Below are positions 48,402 to 58,029 of a DNA stretch of 64,000 nt, in pieces. Each line of letters begins with the position of its first letter. Positions within the stretch are counted from its first letter, which is position 1. The notes below the pieces were generated by a model. That model was not told the DNA's origin and made no database searches. It was given only the letters and a program-made list of their open reading frames with translations. The stretch comes from Streptomyces composti (GTDB lineage: Bacteria > Actinomycetota > Actinomycetes > Streptomycetales > Streptomycetaceae), in contig NZ_JAATEM010000005.1 of the NCBI RefSeq assembly GCF_012034205.1, positions 147,590 through 211,589 on the forward strand, in the 5' to 3' direction. The translations under genes and the position numbers were made by a program.

Positions 48402-49415
48402 TCACCAGCGGCCGGGAGCGGTGCCCGCGACCGGCACGGACGGCCGTCCGTCGACACCGACCGGGACGTCACCGGCGATCATCACCCGGTGCATGATCCG
48501 CGGATGGTCCAGGTGGGCGGTGTCGCCGGGGGCGAGATGGATGGTGGCCCGGTTGTCCCAGAAGGCGACGCTGCCCGGCTCCCAGCGGAACCGCACGGTG
48601 TACTCGGGCCGGGTCGCCTGCTCCAGGAGCAGCTCCAGCACGGCGGCGCTCTCCGGCCGGGACAGGCCGGTGATCTGCTCGACGTAGTAGCCGTTGACGA
48701 ACAGGATCCGCTCCCCCGTCTCCGGGTGCACCCGCACCAGCGGGTGCACGGAGGCCACCTGATGGTCCAGCAGATGGCGGACGTAGGCGTCGTCGCCGGG
48801 CCGCGGCTGGTAGCCGACGCCCAGCCGGTGCTCGGCGCGCAGCCCGTCCACGAACGCCCGGAGCGGGGCGGACAGCCCGGCGTAGGCGGCGGCCAGGTTG
48901 GCCCAGGTGGTGTCGCCGCCGTAGGGCGGCACGGTCTCGGCGCGCAGGATGGTGGCGGCCGGCGGGTCGATGCGGGCTCCGTGGTCGCAGTGCCAGCCGC
49001 GCAGCAGGGTGTGCCGGCGGCGCCGCAGCCACTCGTCGTGCGGCATGCCGAAACGGCCGCCGAGCTCCAGCCGGTCGGCGGTGGTCTCGACCTCCGGGAC
49101 GTCGGGCGGGGAGGCCCTGCCGCGCCGCGGCAGTACGACGGGTTCCCCGAATCTGCGGGCCAGCGCCACGTGGGCGGCATGGTCCAGGCGCTGCCCGCGG
49201 AAGAACACCACCTTCCAGCGCAGCAGCGCCGCCCGGATGGCGGCGACCACCGAGGCGTCGAGGTCACCCGCCAGATCCACCCCGGCGATCTCGGCCCCGA
49301 TGTGCCCGGCCACGGGCCGCACGTCCAGCCCCGCCCCGCCGGGCTGCGCTCCTGCCGGTCCCGCCCCGGCCGACGGCCCGCCGGCCGCCGCCGCGCCACC
49401 CCTGTCGCTCGTCAT
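48402..49415 (-). CDS. TauD/TfdA-family Fe(II)/2-oxoglutarate dioxygenase
   Basis: A 337-residue non-haem iron oxygenase that couples 2-oxoglutarate decarboxylation to substrate hydroxylation. The iron-binding HxD is in RGWHCDHGARIDPP and the distal His in HPRIMHRVMIAG. The 2-oxoglutarate Arg follows nearby in the same C-terminal block, with WDNRATIHLAPGD upstream. The first 30 residues are Gly/Ala-rich and likely disordered, so a later start is possible. It diverges from the aldo/keto reductase gene, sharing a 180-base intergenic region with an operator-like palindrome. The substrate (sulfonate, aryloxy acid or amino acid type) cannot be told. Confidence 0.9.
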   Translation of the reverse strand: MTSDRGGAAAAGGPSAGAGPAGAQPGGAGLDVRPVAGHIGAEIAGVDLAGDLDASVVAAIRAALLRWKVVFFRGQRLDHAAHVALARRFGEPVVLPRRGRASPPDVPEVETTADRLELGGRFGMPHDEWLRRRRHTLLRGWHCDHGARIDPPAATILRAETVPPYGGDTTWANLAAAYAGLSAPLRAFVDGLRAEHRLGVGYQPRPGDDAYVRHLLDHQVASVHPLVRVHPETGERILFVNGYYVEQITGLSRPESAAVLELLLEQATRPEYTVRFRWEPGSVAFWDNRATIHLAPGDTAHLDHPRIMHRVMIAGDVPVGVDGRPSVPVAGTAPGRW

Positions 49416-49529
49416 CCGTCCTCGCCTCCGTCGTGCCTCCCAACGGCCCCGGGGGGCCGCCTCTGGAAGATCGTGACAGCCGGGCGCCGGCTTGGCGACA
49501 GGGCATCACCGCACCCGGCACGGACCTCT

Positions 49530-49547
49530 CCGGTTGATCACAACCGG
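49530..49547. promoter_or_regulatory. Operator-like palindrome between divergent oxidoreductase genes
   Basis: CCGGTTG-ATCA-CAACCGG has perfect 7-base arms. It lies 50 bases before the aldo/keto reductase start and 115 bases before the dioxygenase start. No regulator gene is adjacent. Confidence 0.45.
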
Positions 49548-49596
49548 GCGGGTCACCCAGGCTGGAGCCACGACATCGCCAACGGGAGGTCCTTTC

Positions 49597-50427
49597 GTGA
49601 GCAGCGTCCCGACCCGAACCCTCAACGACGGCACCACGATCCCCGCCCTGGGCCTGGGCACCTGGCCCCTGGACGACGACGAGGCGGAACGCGCGGTGAG
49701 CAGCGCCCTGGAGCTGGGGTACCGCCTCATCGACACGGCGGCGAACTACCGCAACGAGACCGGCGTGGGCCGCGCCGTCGCCCGCGCCGGCGTGCCCCGC
49801 GAGGAGATCGTCGTCACCACCAAACTGCCGGGCCGCCACCACGGCTACGAGGAGACCCTCGCCTCCTTCGAGGAGTCCCGCAGGCGGCTCGGCCTCGACT
49901 ACGTCGACCTGTACCTGATCCACTGGCCGCTGCCGCGCCTGGACAGGTACGCCGAGTCCTGGAAGGCCATGATCAAGCTCCGGGAGGACGGCCTGGTCCG
50001 CTCCATCGGCGTCTCCAACTTCACCCCCGCCCACATCGAGCGGCTGGAGAAGGAGACCGGTGTGCTGCCCTCGGTGAACCAGATCGAGCTCCACCCCTTC
50101 TTCCCGCAGGAGGAGCTGCGCGCCTACCACCGGGAGAAGGGCGTCCTGACCGAGAGCTGGAGCCCGCTCGGCCAGGGGTCGACACTGCTCGACGACCTGT
50201 CCGTGGCCGCCGTGGCCGAGGCGCACGGGGTGACGCCCGCCCAGGCGGTGCTGCGCTGGCACATCCAGCTGGGGGCGCTGCCCATCCCGAAGTCGGCGGA
50301 CCCGGACCGGCAGCGCGCCAACCTCGACGTCTTCGGCTTCGCACTGGACGAGGCGCAGATGCGGACCCTCTCCGACCGCGCCCACCGGCGCCTGGGCGGC
50401 GACCCCGAGGTGCACGAGGAGTTCTGA
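49597..50427 (+). CDS. Aldo/keto reductase
   Basis: A 276-residue NADPH-dependent aldo/keto reductase of the 2,5-diketo-D-gluconate reductase type. The catalytic Asp/Tyr region is RLIDTAANYRNETGVGRAV, the catalytic Lys is in VVTTKLPGRHHG, and the His is in YLIHWPLPRLDRYAESWK. IGVSNFTPAHIERL and the NADPH-binding PIPKSADPDRQRANLDVF follow. Start is the GTG at 49597 with GGGAGG 8 bases upstream. Such enzymes reduce aldehydes and ketones, often as detoxification. It is separated from the upstream gene by an operator-like palindrome and converges with the phosphatase gene. Confidence 0.93.
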   Translation: MSSVPTRTLNDGTTIPALGLGTWPLDDDEAERAVSSALELGYRLIDTAANYRNETGVGRAVARAGVPREEIVVTTKLPGRHHGYEETLASFEESRRRLGLDYVDLYLIHWPLPRLDRYAESWKAMIKLREDGLVRSIGVSNFTPAHIERLEKETGVLPSVNQIELHPFFPQEELRAYHREKGVLTESWSPLGQGSTLLDDLSVAAVAEAHGVTPAQAVLRWHIQLGALPIPKSADPDRQRANLDVFGFALDEAQMRTLSDRAHRRLGGDPEVHEEF

Positions 50428-50472
50428 TCCGGCCCGGGGCCGACCGGCCCGTCGCCGCCGTGGCGGAGGGCC

Positions 50473-52809
50473 CTACAGCCCGGACAGCGGCTGCTCCGCC
50501 CAGATGACCTTGCCCGTGTTGGTCTGCCGGCTGCCCCAGCGCTGGGTGAGCTGGGCGACCAGCAGCAGCCCCCGGCCGCCCTCGTCGAAGGCGTGGGCGC
50601 GGCGCATGTGCGGGGAGGTGGCGCTGCCGTCGGAGACCTCGCAGATGAGGGTGCGGTCGCGGATGAGGCGCAGCTGCACCGGCGGGGTGCCGTAGCGGAT
50701 GGCGTTGGTGACGAGTTCGCTGACCACCAGCTCGGTGATGAAGGCGATGTCCGCAAGCCCCCACTCGGTCAGCCGTTCGACGGCCCACTGGCGGGCGGCG
50801 CCCACCTCCACCGGGTCGTACGGCACGTCCCTGGCGGCGACCTGGCCCGAGCCCAGCGCCCTGGTGCGGGCGAGCAGCAGGGCCACGTCGTCGCCGGGCT
50901 CCTCGGGCAGGACGGCCTTGAGCACGTTGTCGCACAGGGCGTCCAGAGAGGTGGCCGGCACGGTCAGGGCGCGGCACAGCTCGCCGGTGGTGTGGTCGAC
51001 GTCGCGGTCGCGGCCCTCGACCAGCCCGTCGGTGTAGAGGGCGACGACGGAGCCCTCGGGCAGCTGCACCTCCGTCGCCTCGAACGGCAGCCCGCCGACG
51101 CCCAGCGGGGGTCCCGCGCTGAGCTCGATCAGCTCGCAGGTCCCGTCGGGCAGGACCACGGCGGGCGGGGGATGTCCGGCGGCGGCCGCGGTCAGCCGGC
51201 GCGAGACGGGGTCGTAGACCGCGTACAGGCAGGTGGCGCCGACCTCGGCGACCTCCTCGTCGTCGCCGGAGGCAAGGTGGATGACCAGGTCGTCCAGGTG
51301 GGTGAGCAGTTCGTCCGGCGGCAGGTCCACGTCGGCGAGGGTGCGCACGGCCGTGCACAGCCGTCCCATCGTCGCCGTCGAGGGGATGCCGTGGCCGACG
51401 ACGTCCCCCACCACCAGGGCGACCCGGCTGCCGGACAGCGGGATGACGTCGAACCAGTCGCCGCCGATGCCGGCCGCGGATCCCGAGGGCAGGTAGCGGT
51501 GGGCGACCTCGACCGCCGCCTGCCCGGGCAGCCCTTTGGGCAGCAGGCTGTGCTGGAGCGCCAGTGCGGTGCTGCGTTCGCGGGCGAAGCGCCGGGCGTT
51601 GTCGACGCAGACGGCCACCCTGCTGGCCAGCTCCTCCACGAGCGCCCCGTCCTCGGGGGCGTAGGGATCGGGGAACAGGTTGCGGACGGCCACGGCGACG
51701 CCGAGGGTCGTGCCGCGGGCGCGCAGCGGAACCGCCAGCAGGGAGTGGATGGGCGCCCGGCGCGAGTGGTCCGGCGGGGCGGGGGCGCCTCGCGAGCCCA
51801 GCCAGCGGTCGAACTCCGGCTGCCCCGCGAGACCCAGGACCGGCCTGCCCTCGCGCAGCGCCCGCGCGGGCGGCGAGTACGGCGGGTACACGTCGGCGCC
51901 GCCCAGGCGGACGGCGCTGGCTGGGGATCCCTGGGTGGCGGAGCCGTGCGCCACCCGGCGCAATTCCACGTCGGATCCGGTGAGGGCCAGGGGTTCGTGG
52001 GTGCCGAGGACCCAGTCGAGCAGGTCGACCGCGGCGAAGTCGGCGAAGGCCGGCACCAGCAGCTGGACGAGTTCCTCGGCGGTGCGGACCACGTCCAGGG
52101 TGGTGCCGATGCTGGTGGCGGCCTCGTTGAGCAGTGCGAGCCGCTGCCGTCCGCGGTGCTGTTCGGTGCTGTCGAGCGCGGCGAGAGCGGTGCCGATCAG
52201 CTCCCCGGAGGGGCCGCGGACCGGCCACATCTCCACGTTCCAGGCGTGGAACCGCTTGCCGGAGGGGGCCCGGCCGAGGGTCTCGTAGTGCACGGGCTCG
52301 CCGGTCTCCACGACCCGCCGCAGATGCCACTGGAGCCCCTGCTGAGGACCGGCCGCGTCCCCCGTGTCGCGGTAGGGCCGCCCGATCATCTCCTCCTCGC
52401 TCGCCCCCACGACCCGGCAGGAGGCGTCGTTGAGCCGCAGATACCGCTGCTCGGTGTCGAAGACGGTCATCGCCATGGACGCCTGCTGGAAGGCGCGTCC
52501 GGCCAGGGAGGTCTCGGCCGCGCCCGCCGGCTCGGCGTGCAGGACGTACCCGGCGGGCTCGCCGTCCGGGCCGCTGAGCGGGATGACCGTCGCCCGGGCC
52601 CGCACCGGGTGCCCGTCGCGATGGCGCAGCACGACGCCGCCCGTCGGCACGGGCGGGGTTCCGGCGGGTGCCTCCCCGGCGAGCAGCTCCCTCACGGCCC
52701 GCCCCACGGCTTCCCCGGCCGGATGTCCGGTCAGCCGGCGGGCACCCTCACTCCACCCCGTCACGATGCCGCGGGCATCGACGACCACCGCAGCGGAGGC
52801 CTCCTCCAT
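50473..52809 (-). CDS. PAS-PAS-GAF-PP2C-HATPase regulatory phosphatase
   Basis: A 778-residue dual-function regulator. It has two PAS domains (about residues 1-95 and 105-215), a GAF domain (about 220-400), a PP2C/SpoIIE phosphatase (about 425-620, with GGDWFDVIP, GDVVGHGIPSTATMG, ALYTDGLVEGRD and DDVALLLARTRAL), and a C-terminal anti-sigma-type HATPase (about 640-778, with ELVTNAIRYGTPP, DEGGRGLLLVAQLTQRWG). The arrangement joins an RsbU/SpoIIE phosphatase and an RsbW-like kinase in one chain, which is common in Streptomyces partner-switching systems (established). The ATG at 52809 begins directly with the PAS domain. It may act on the SigB-type sigma factor at 58030-58827, but this is only proximity. 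Confidence 0.93.
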   Translation of the reverse strand: MEEASAAVVVDARGIVTGWSEGARRLTGHPAGEAVGRAVRELLAGEAPAGTPPVPTGGVVLRHRDGHPVRARATVIPLSGPDGEPAGYVLHAEPAGAAETSLAGRAFQQASMAMTVFDTEQRYLRLNDASCRVVGASEEEMIGRPYRDTGDAAGPQQGLQWHLRRVVETGEPVHYETLGRAPSGKRFHAWNVEMWPVRGPSGELIGTALAALDSTEQHRGRQRLALLNEAATSIGTTLDVVRTAEELVQLLVPAFADFAAVDLLDWVLGTHEPLALTGSDVELRRVAHGSATQGSPASAVRLGGADVYPPYSPPARALREGRPVLGLAGQPEFDRWLGSRGAPAPPDHSRRAPIHSLLAVPLRARGTTLGVAVAVRNLFPDPYAPEDGALVEELASRVAVCVDNARRFARERSTALALQHSLLPKGLPGQAAVEVAHRYLPSGSAAGIGGDWFDVIPLSGSRVALVVGDVVGHGIPSTATMGRLCTAVRTLADVDLPPDELLTHLDDLVIHLASGDDEEVAEVGATCLYAVYDPVSRRLTAAAAGHPPPAVVLPDGTCELIELSAGPPLGVGGLPFEATEVQLPEGSVVALYTDGLVEGRDRDVDHTTGELCRALTVPATSLDALCDNVLKAVLPEEPGDDVALLLARTRALGSGQVAARDVPYDPVEVGAARQWAVERLTEWGLADIAFITELVVSELVTNAIRYGTPPVQLRLIRDRTLICEVSDGSATSPHMRRAHAFDEGGRGLLLVAQLTQRWGSRQTNTGKVIWAEQPLSGL

Positions 52810-52863
52810 TCGTCCAGGATCAGCCCATCCTGTCCCCTTATCAACCGCGGCTCGCGGCCCGGG

Positions 52864-53331
52864 TCAGGCGCGGTGCCCGCGCAGTGCGGCGAGCGCCCGG
52901 TCGGCGTGCACGTTCATCCGCAGCTCGCTGCGGACGACCCCGAGGACGGTGCGGTCCCGGCCGATGACGAAGGTGACCCGCTTGGTCGGCGCCAGGGCCG
53001 TCCCCCGTTTGACCCCGAACCGCTCACGGACCGTGCCGTCGGGGTCGGACAGCAGGGGCATGCCGAGCCCGTGCCGCCCCGCGAACTCGGCCTGCCGTTC
53101 GACGGCGTCCCCGCTGATGCCGACGGGCCGTGCCCCGACGGCGGCGAACTCGGCGGCCAGGTCCCTGAAGTGGCAGGCCTGTGCGGTGCAGCCGGGGCTG
53201 AGCGCGGCCGGGTAGAAGAACAGTACGACCGGCCCTTCGGCGAGCAGGTCCGACAGGCGGCGGACGGTCCCCGTCTCGTCCGGCAGCTCGAAGTCCTCGA
53301 CGACGTCGCCCCTGCCCGGTGCGGCGCTCAT
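52864..53331 (-). CDS. Peroxiredoxin (BCP/AhpC-type)
   Basis: A 155-residue thiol peroxidase reducing peroxides through a Cys. The thioredoxin-fold sequence is DFELPDETGTVRRLSDLL, then VVLFFYPAALSPGCTAQACH with the peroxidatic Cys in the PxxxxxC position (canonical T replaced by S) and a second Cys five residues on, the BCP pattern. RVTFVIGRDRTVLGV follows. The ATG at 53331 overlaps the stop of the upstream DoxX-like gene (ATGA), so they are coupled. DoxX-like membrane proteins and thiol peroxidases are often found together in redox defence. Confidence 0.88.
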   Translation of the reverse strand: MSAAPGRGDVVEDFELPDETGTVRRLSDLLAEGPVVLFFYPAALSPGCTAQACHFRDLAAEFAAVGARPVGISGDAVERQAEFAGRHGLGMPLLSDPDGTVRERFGVKRGTALAPTKRVTFVIGRDRTVLGVVRSELRMNVHADRALAALRGHRA

Positions 53332-53723
53332 GACCGGCCCCCCGCGTTCCCGGTGTTCCCGGCGTTCCCGGCGTCCCTGGCCACGCCGCGCGCCCACAGC
53401 TGCAGCGGCAGCCGCCCGAGGGCGGCGGCCCGGTAGGGGGCGGGGCGGTGCCGCCGGTCGACGGCCATCTTCACATGGGCGGGGAACACGCCGACGAAGT
53501 GGGCCGCGGCGGCGAGGGCGGCGGCCCTGCGGGTGCGGGGCAGGGCCGCTCCCGCGGCCTGCGCCGGCTCCGCGGCACCGCCGGCCCGGGTCCAGGTGCG
53601 GGGCGATCCCGGCAGGGAACGGGGCACGATGCTGTCGAACGGGCGCGGGCTGACGACGTGGGCGGTGCCGGCGACGGCGAGCGGGCCGGCGAACAGCAGG
53701 GGCGAGCGATCGGACCGTGACAC
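53328..53723 (-). CDS. DoxX-like small membrane protein
   Basis: A 131-residue membrane protein of the DoxX/DUF-type family with about four membrane segments. LLFAGPLAVAGTAHVVSPRP begins the first, and DSIVPRSLPGSPRTWTRAGG is the conserved loop pattern. AALAAAAHFVGVFPAHVKMA and the C-terminal LPLQLWARGVAR follow. The last dozen residues repeat Gly-Asn-Ala/Thr (DAGNAGNTGNAGG). The GTG at 53723 has GGAGGAGG about 5 bases upstream. It is coupled to the peroxiredoxin, suggesting a joint role in membrane redox homeostasis (inference). Confidence 0.8.
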   Translation of the reverse strand: MSRSDRSPLLFAGPLAVAGTAHVVSPRPFDSIVPRSLPGSPRTWTRAGGAAEPAQAAGAALPRTRRAAALAAAAHFVGVFPAHVKMAVDRRHRPAPYRAAALGRLPLQLWARGVARDAGNAGNTGNAGGRS

Positions 53724-53982
53724 GGTTCCTCCTCCGAAGACCTGCACCCGGACACTACCCGACGGTAAGTTCCGGTCGGGCCGCGGGACGGGGGCGCCCC
53801 GAAGCCGTGAAGGGTGATGCAACGCGGCGGCTGCGCGCGGAAGGAGCCGGGCGCGCGGTCCCCCGATGGAGGTGCTGCCGGGCCGCTTCCCGGAGGCGGC
53901 GGGAGGAACCCCGCGACGCCGTTCAGGGGATCCCCCGGCCGGAACCGCATAGCGCAGCCGGCCCGCGTACACACCTCACCCC

Positions 53983-54966
53983 GTGACCCTGCCCCTGATC
54001 CCGCCCATGCTCGCCACCCCCGGCACCCTGCCGCCCCCGTCCATGGACCACCGCTGGGCCTACGAGACCAAGCAGGACGGCCAGCGCGCGGTGGTCTACC
54101 TCCCCGGCGACGGCACCATCGTGCTGCGTGCCCGGTCCGGCCAGGACATCACCGGCGCCTACCCCGAACTGGCCCCGCTGGCCCGCGCGCTCGGAAGCAC
54201 CCCGGCGGTGCTGGACGGCGAGGTGCTGGCCCTGGACGAACACGGCCGCGCCAGCTTCCAGTTGCTGCAGTCCCGGATGGGTCTCGCGCACGCCCCCGCC
54301 AGGGCGGCCCGCCGGGCGGCGAAGGTGCCGGTCCACCTCGTCCTCTTCGACGTGATGCATCTGCGCGGGCGCTCCCTGCTCCGTCTGCCCTACGTCCGGC
54401 GCCGCGAGGAGCTGGAGGCGCTCGGTCTCGAGGGGCCCTCCTGGTCCACTCCGGCCGCGATCGTGGGGCACGGGGCCGAGGCCCTGCGCGCCACCCGGGA
54501 GCACGGTCTGGAGGGCCTGGTCTGCAAGCGGCTGGACTCGGTGTACGAGCCGGGGGTCCGGTCCCGGGCCTGGATCAAGATCCGCCATATGCGCAGCGAG
54601 GACGTGGTGATCGGCGGCTGGCTGCCCGGCAGGGGCAGGCTGACGGGACTGCCGGGCGCGGTGCTGGTCGGCCAGCGGGCGGCGGACGGCCGGCTGCGCT
54701 ACGTCGGCGGCGTCGGCACGGGCTGGAGCGAGGCCGAGCGCACCGAGCTCGCCGCGCTGCTGCGGGCCGCGGCGAGTGACGTGTGCCCCTTCGACCCGGT
54801 GCCCCCGGTGGCGGGCGCGCACTGGGTGGTCCCCCGGCTGGTGGGCGAGGTCCGCTACAGCACCCGCACCCGTGAGGGGTTGCTGCGTCAGCCGTCCTGG
54901 CTGCGCCTGCGACCGGATCTGACGCCGGAGGAGTCGGCGGCCGACCTGCCCGACGACCTGGCCTGA
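53983..54966 (+). CDS. ATP-dependent DNA ligase (LigC/LigD-ligase type)
   Basis: A 327-residue ATP-dependent ligase that seals DNA nicks through a lysyl-AMP intermediate. The nucleotidyltransferase motifs are in order: [10 protein letters not shown] (motif I, Lys), [12 protein letters not shown] (III), [11 protein letters not shown] (IIIa), [15 protein letters not shown] (IV) and RAWIKIRH (V). An OB-fold domain completes the protein (about residues 205-325). It lacks polymerase and nuclease domains, so it is a stand-alone LigC-like enzyme. Streptomyces commonly carry several in addition to the NAD-dependent LigA. Start is the GTG at 53983. No Ku gene is nearby. Confidence 0.92.
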   Translation: MTLPLIPPMLATPGTLPPPSMDHRWAYETKQDGQRAVVYLPGDGTIVLRARSGQDITGAYPELAPLARALGSTPAVLDGEVLALDEHGRASFQLLQSRMGLAHAPARAARRAAKVPVHLVLFDVMHLRGRSLLRLPYVRRREELEALGLEGPSWSTPAAIVGHGAEALRATREHGLEGLVCKRLDSVYEPGVRSRAWIKIRHMRSEDVVIGGWLPGRGRLTGLPGAVLVGQRAADGRLRYVGGVGTGWSEAERTELAALLRAAASDVCPFDPVPPVAGAHWVVPRLVGEVRYSTRTREGLLRQPSWLRLRPDLTPEESAADLPDDLA

Positions 54967-55143
54967 ACCGCGCGCCGGCCGTGCCCGCGCGCGGGGCCCC
55001 CGGACCGCCGCAGCCGGCTCCCCCGCACGGACGACGGGCACTCCGCAGCCGACCTCTTGGCATGGACGCGTCTACCCGGAATGATGCTGAACTCCTCAGC
55101 CCCCCACAGACGTTGGGCTGCGCCCGCACCCGAGGAGAACGCA

Positions 55144-55920
55144 GTGCAGTCGAGCACGCTCCGCAGACACCGCAGACGGTGGCTCACCGGCCTCGCCGGA
55201 GCCGCCGCCCTGGTCATCGCCTTCCCCGCCACCGCCTTCGCCGCCCCGCCGCCGGCGCTGCCCGGGAACGCCGACGCCCTGGAGCGCACCTACCAGCCCG
55301 CCTTCGACTACGACACCGACGGCTGCTATCCCACCCCCGCCATCGGCCCCGGCGGCGACGTCAACCCCGGCCTGAAGCCGACCGGAGCCCTGAACGGCAA
55401 CTGCCGGGACGCCGCCGACCTGGACAACACCAACGGCTACGCCCGCGCCAAGTGCAACAACGGCTGGTGCGCCGTGGTCTACGCGCTCTACTTCGAGAAG
55501 GACCAGGCCCTGCCCGGCATCGGCCTGGGCGGCCACCGCCACGACTGGGAGCACGTGGTGGTGTGGGTGCGGAACGACACGGTGCAGTACGTGGCGACGT
55601 CGAACCACGGCTCGTTCACCATTCACCCCCGCTCCTCGGTCCGCTTCGAGGGCACGCACCCGAAGGTCGTCTATCACAAGGACGGCATCAGCACGCACTG
55701 CTTCCGCATCGCGAAGGCGCACGACGACCCGCCGGAGAACCACAAGGGCACCTGGCAGTACCCGGCCCTGATCGGCTGGAACGGCTATCCGCCGGGGATA
55801 CGGGAGAAGCTCGTCGCGCACGACTTCGGCAGCGCCCACTTCGGCCTGAAGGACGGCAGTTTCGAATCGCACCTGGCCAAGGCCAGGCCCTCGGACGTCC
55901 CCTTCGATCCGAACGCCTGA
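55144..55920 (+). CDS. Secreted NPP1-type necrosis-inducing-like protein (NLP)
   Basis: A 258-residue secreted protein of the NPP1/NLP family, whose characterised members bind plant sphingolipids and can permeabilise plant membranes. The signal peptide is about residues 1-34 (ending ATAFAAPP). The hallmark [12 protein letters not shown] is intact, with Asp and Glu in the metal/sugar-binding site. Cysteines in GCYP, NCRD, KCNN and HCFRI fit the disulfide pattern. The GTG at 55144 follows GAGGAG 7 bases upstream. It is monocistronic. Many saprophytic Streptomyces carry one, so this does not by itself indicate a pathogen. Confidence 0.92.
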   Translation: MQSSTLRRHRRRWLTGLAGAAALVIAFPATAFAAPPPALPGNADALERTYQPAFDYDTDGCYPTPAIGPGGDVNPGLKPTGALNGNCRDAADLDNTNGYARAKCNNGWCAVVYALYFEKDQALPGIGLGGHRHDWEHVVVWVRNDTVQYVATSNHGSFTIHPRSSVRFEGTHPKVVYHKDGISTHCFRIAKAHDDPPENHKGTWQYPALIGWNGYPPGIREKLVAHDFGSAHFGLKDGSFESHLAKARPSDVPFDPNA

Positions 55921-55985
55921 ACACCCGGGGTCCTCCGCGCCCGTTCCGGCACGAGGGCCGGGCCCGGAGGGTCTATCGTGTCGCC

Positions 55986-56921
55986 ATGTCCGCCCCCGAG
56001 CTGATCCGCATCGTGTCCCGCGACTCGCCCATGGCACTCGCCCAAGTGGACCGGGTCCGTGCCGAGTTGACCGCCGCACACCCCGGAGTGCGCACCGAGG
56101 TCGTGCCCGTGCGCACCACCGGCGACGCATGGCTGGGCGACCTGTCGAAGGTGGAGGGCAAGGGGGCGTTCACCAAGGAGGTGGACGCCGCGCTGCTGGC
56201 CGGCGAGGCGGATCTCGCCGTGCACTGCCTCAAGGACGTGCCCGCCGACCGTCCGCTGCCGGCGGGCACGGTGTTCGCCGCGTTCCTCGAAAGGGACGAC
56301 ATCCGTGACGCGCTGGTCCACCCGGGCGGGCTGACGTTGGACGAGCTGCCGCCCGGCACCCGCATCGGCACCTCCTCGGTGCGCCGGACCGCCCAACTGG
56401 CCGCCACCCACCCGCATCTGACCTGCGTTCCGTTCCGCGGCAACGCCAACCGGCGGCTGGCCAAGCTGGCGGCCGGCGAGGCGGACGCGCTGCTGCTGGC
56501 CAAGTCGGGCCTGGAACGCATCGGCCGGTCGGACGTGATCAGCGAGGTGCTCTCCGCCGAGGCGATGATGCCGCCGATCGGCGCCGGCGTGCTCGCGCTG
56601 CAGTGCCGGGAGGACGACACGGATCTCATCGACGCGGTCAGCGCCCTCGGTCACCCCGCCACCCACCGTGAGGCCACCGCCGAGCGCATGCTCCTGCATG
56701 TGCTCCAGGGCCACTGCAACAGCCCGATCGCCGGCTACGCCCGGGTGGACCGCAGCGGCGAACTCTCGCTGCGTGCCTGCGTGTTCACCCCGGACGGCAA
56801 GACGCGGCTGAACGCGCACGAGTGGGCGGGGCGGCTCGACCCGGCCACGCTCGGCACCTCGGTGGCGGTGGCGCTGCTGCGTCAGGGCGCCCGCGAGATC
56901 ATCGACGCGATCCCGCACTGA
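55986..56921 (+). CDS. hemC: Divergent hydroxymethylbilane synthase (HemC-like)
   Basis: A 311-residue porphobilinogen deaminase-like enzyme that would polymerise four porphobilinogens into hydroxymethylbilane in haem/corrin synthesis. Core motifs are present: [72 protein letters not shown], and the cofactor Cys in [17 protein letters not shown]. Several differ from the usual forms (GTSSLRRQAQL, RGNVNTRL, EGGCQVPIG). The gene stands outside any hem operon. Streptomyces normally has hemC beside hemA/hemD, so this is probably a second, diverged copy. The ATG at 55986 gives the family N-terminus. Confidence 0.88.
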   Translation: MSAPELIRIVSRDSPMALAQVDRVRAELTAAHPGVRTEVVPVRTTGDAWLGDLSKVEGKGAFTKEVDAALLAGEADLAVHCLKDVPADRPLPAGTVFAAFLERDDIRDALVHPGGLTLDELPPGTRIGTSSVRRTAQLAATHPHLTCVPFRGNANRRLAKLAAGEADALLLAKSGLERIGRSDVISEVLSAEAMMPPIGAGVLALQCREDDTDLIDAVSALGHPATHREATAERMLLHVLQGHCNSPIAGYARVDRSGELSLRACVFTPDGKTRLNAHEWAGRLDPATLGTSVAVALLRQGAREIIDAIPH

Positions 56922-56981
56922 CCCGCAGGGCCGGCCGGTGTGGGAAGGCCGCGGAGGCGGCCGATGCGCACGGGGCCGCCG

Positions 56982-57503
56982 TCAGGCGGTGCCCTCCTCG
57001 GCCTGCTCGCGCAGGAAGACGCTGACCTGATGGGCGAGACTCTCCCGGCAGGCGCCCGCCGGGGTTCCGGCGGACAGCTCCCGCAGTCCGATGCCGCCCG
57101 CCCACAGCCGGCGTCCGGTCCACTCCTCGTCGACGCGCAGCTGGACCTGGACGTCCACATGGCTCAGCGACGCCTCGGGGCCCGCGGCGAAAACGACGGC
57201 CGTCGCCCGGCGCAGCGGATAGACGTCGAATCCCTCGATGAATTGCGAGTTGCGCCAGTCGATGAAGGCGCTCTCCCCGTCCGGGCCGACCCGGACATCG
57301 ATCTGACCGTCCTCGAGGTGAATACCGAAAGGCCGGCTCCCGCGGTTCTCCACGGTCACCCGGACACTGAAGTAGGTGAGCCCTTCGGCGGCGTCGTCGC
57401 GTCCGCGCGGCGGCTCGCCCGCCTCAAGTCGGTGGACGCGGACCCGCAGACCGGCATGCTCCTCGTACTCCTGCCAGTCCCCGACCACGTTCGGCTCGTA
57501 CAC
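56982..57503 (-). CDS. Hypothetical protein with a beta-rich DUF4352-like region
   Basis: A 173-residue soluble protein of unknown function. The middle reads LTYFSVRVTVENRGSRPFGI, then HLEDGQIDVRVGPDGE and a strand-rich continuation. This is the pattern of Ig-like DUF4352 domains that measure or stabilise surfaces, but here without a lipobox or signal peptide. The C-terminus is helical (GACRESLAHQVSVFLREQAE). Start is a GTG at 57503 with GAGAGG upstream. It converges with the hemC-like gene and diverges from the sigma factor gene across a 500-base gap. Confidence 0.65.
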   Translation of the reverse strand: MYEPNVVGDWQEYEEHAGLRVRVHRLEAGEPPRGRDDAAEGLTYFSVRVTVENRGSRPFGIHLEDGQIDVRVGPDGESAFIDWRNSQFIEGFDVYPLRRATAVVFAAGPEASLSHVDVQVQLRVDEEWTGRRLWAGGIGLRELSAGTPAGACRESLAHQVSVFLREQAEEGTA

Positions 57504-58029
57504 AGTGCACCTCTCGACATTCTGTGGCTGCTTCCTATCTGTGGGCTCGGCGCACTGTCAAATGGGCGGAATGGGCCGTGGGCAGGCGGTTTCGCCGCAG
57601 CTGATCGCTGATCAAGCGCTGCGCTGGCACTATCCGCCGAAGCGGTCGGCCACCCCGCCCACGCGGCGTGCCGTACATCACGTCCGCACCGTGATCACAG
57701 GTATGGACCGGTCACGATCACGCGCGGGCCCTGGGGGAAGGCCGGGGTCCGGCACCCGGGCACGGCCGCCGCCCGCCCGCCGCCTCCCCCGCATTTCACT
57801 CATCGAATTGCTCCGATTTCAATGCGTCGCGGCACCGCCGGAATTCCGGCCTCGTTGAATTCCTGATCTGTTTCGGAATGGCGAGGGGCGGGAAAAGGTG
57901 GTTCAGTGCTTCGGACAGGAGGCACGTCCGTGGGAAACGGTCGGCCGGCCCGGGCTGCTTTGTGTCGTGAAGCGTCCGGCCTTCCCGCGGTGTCTGTCCC
58001 ACCGGCACCTGCTCAGGGAGGTGCGCATC
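57504..58029. other. Intergenic region upstream of the sigma factor gene
   Basis: About 520 bases without a gene. It holds a SigB-type promoter for the sigma gene (57870-57895) and an inverted repeat CGTGATC (57690-57696)/GATCACG (57716-57722). The frame upstream of 58030 is open for about 44 codons, but the translation looks non-coding. Confidence 0.55.
57870..57895 (+). promoter_or_regulatory. SigB-type promoter of the sigma factor gene
   Basis: GTTT (57870-57873), 16 bases, GGGAAA (57890-57895) matches the general-stress sigma promoter pattern GNNT-N14-16-GGG. It lies about 135 bases before the start of a SigB/SigF-type sigma gene, suggesting autoregulation. Confidence 0.6.

Noticed and set aside
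57898..58029. N-terminal extension of the sigma factor from an ATG at 57898
   Set aside because: The extension is not sigma-like, and the ATG at 58030 has a strong Shine-Dalgarno. Starting at 57898 would also leave almost no leader after the SigB-type promoter.
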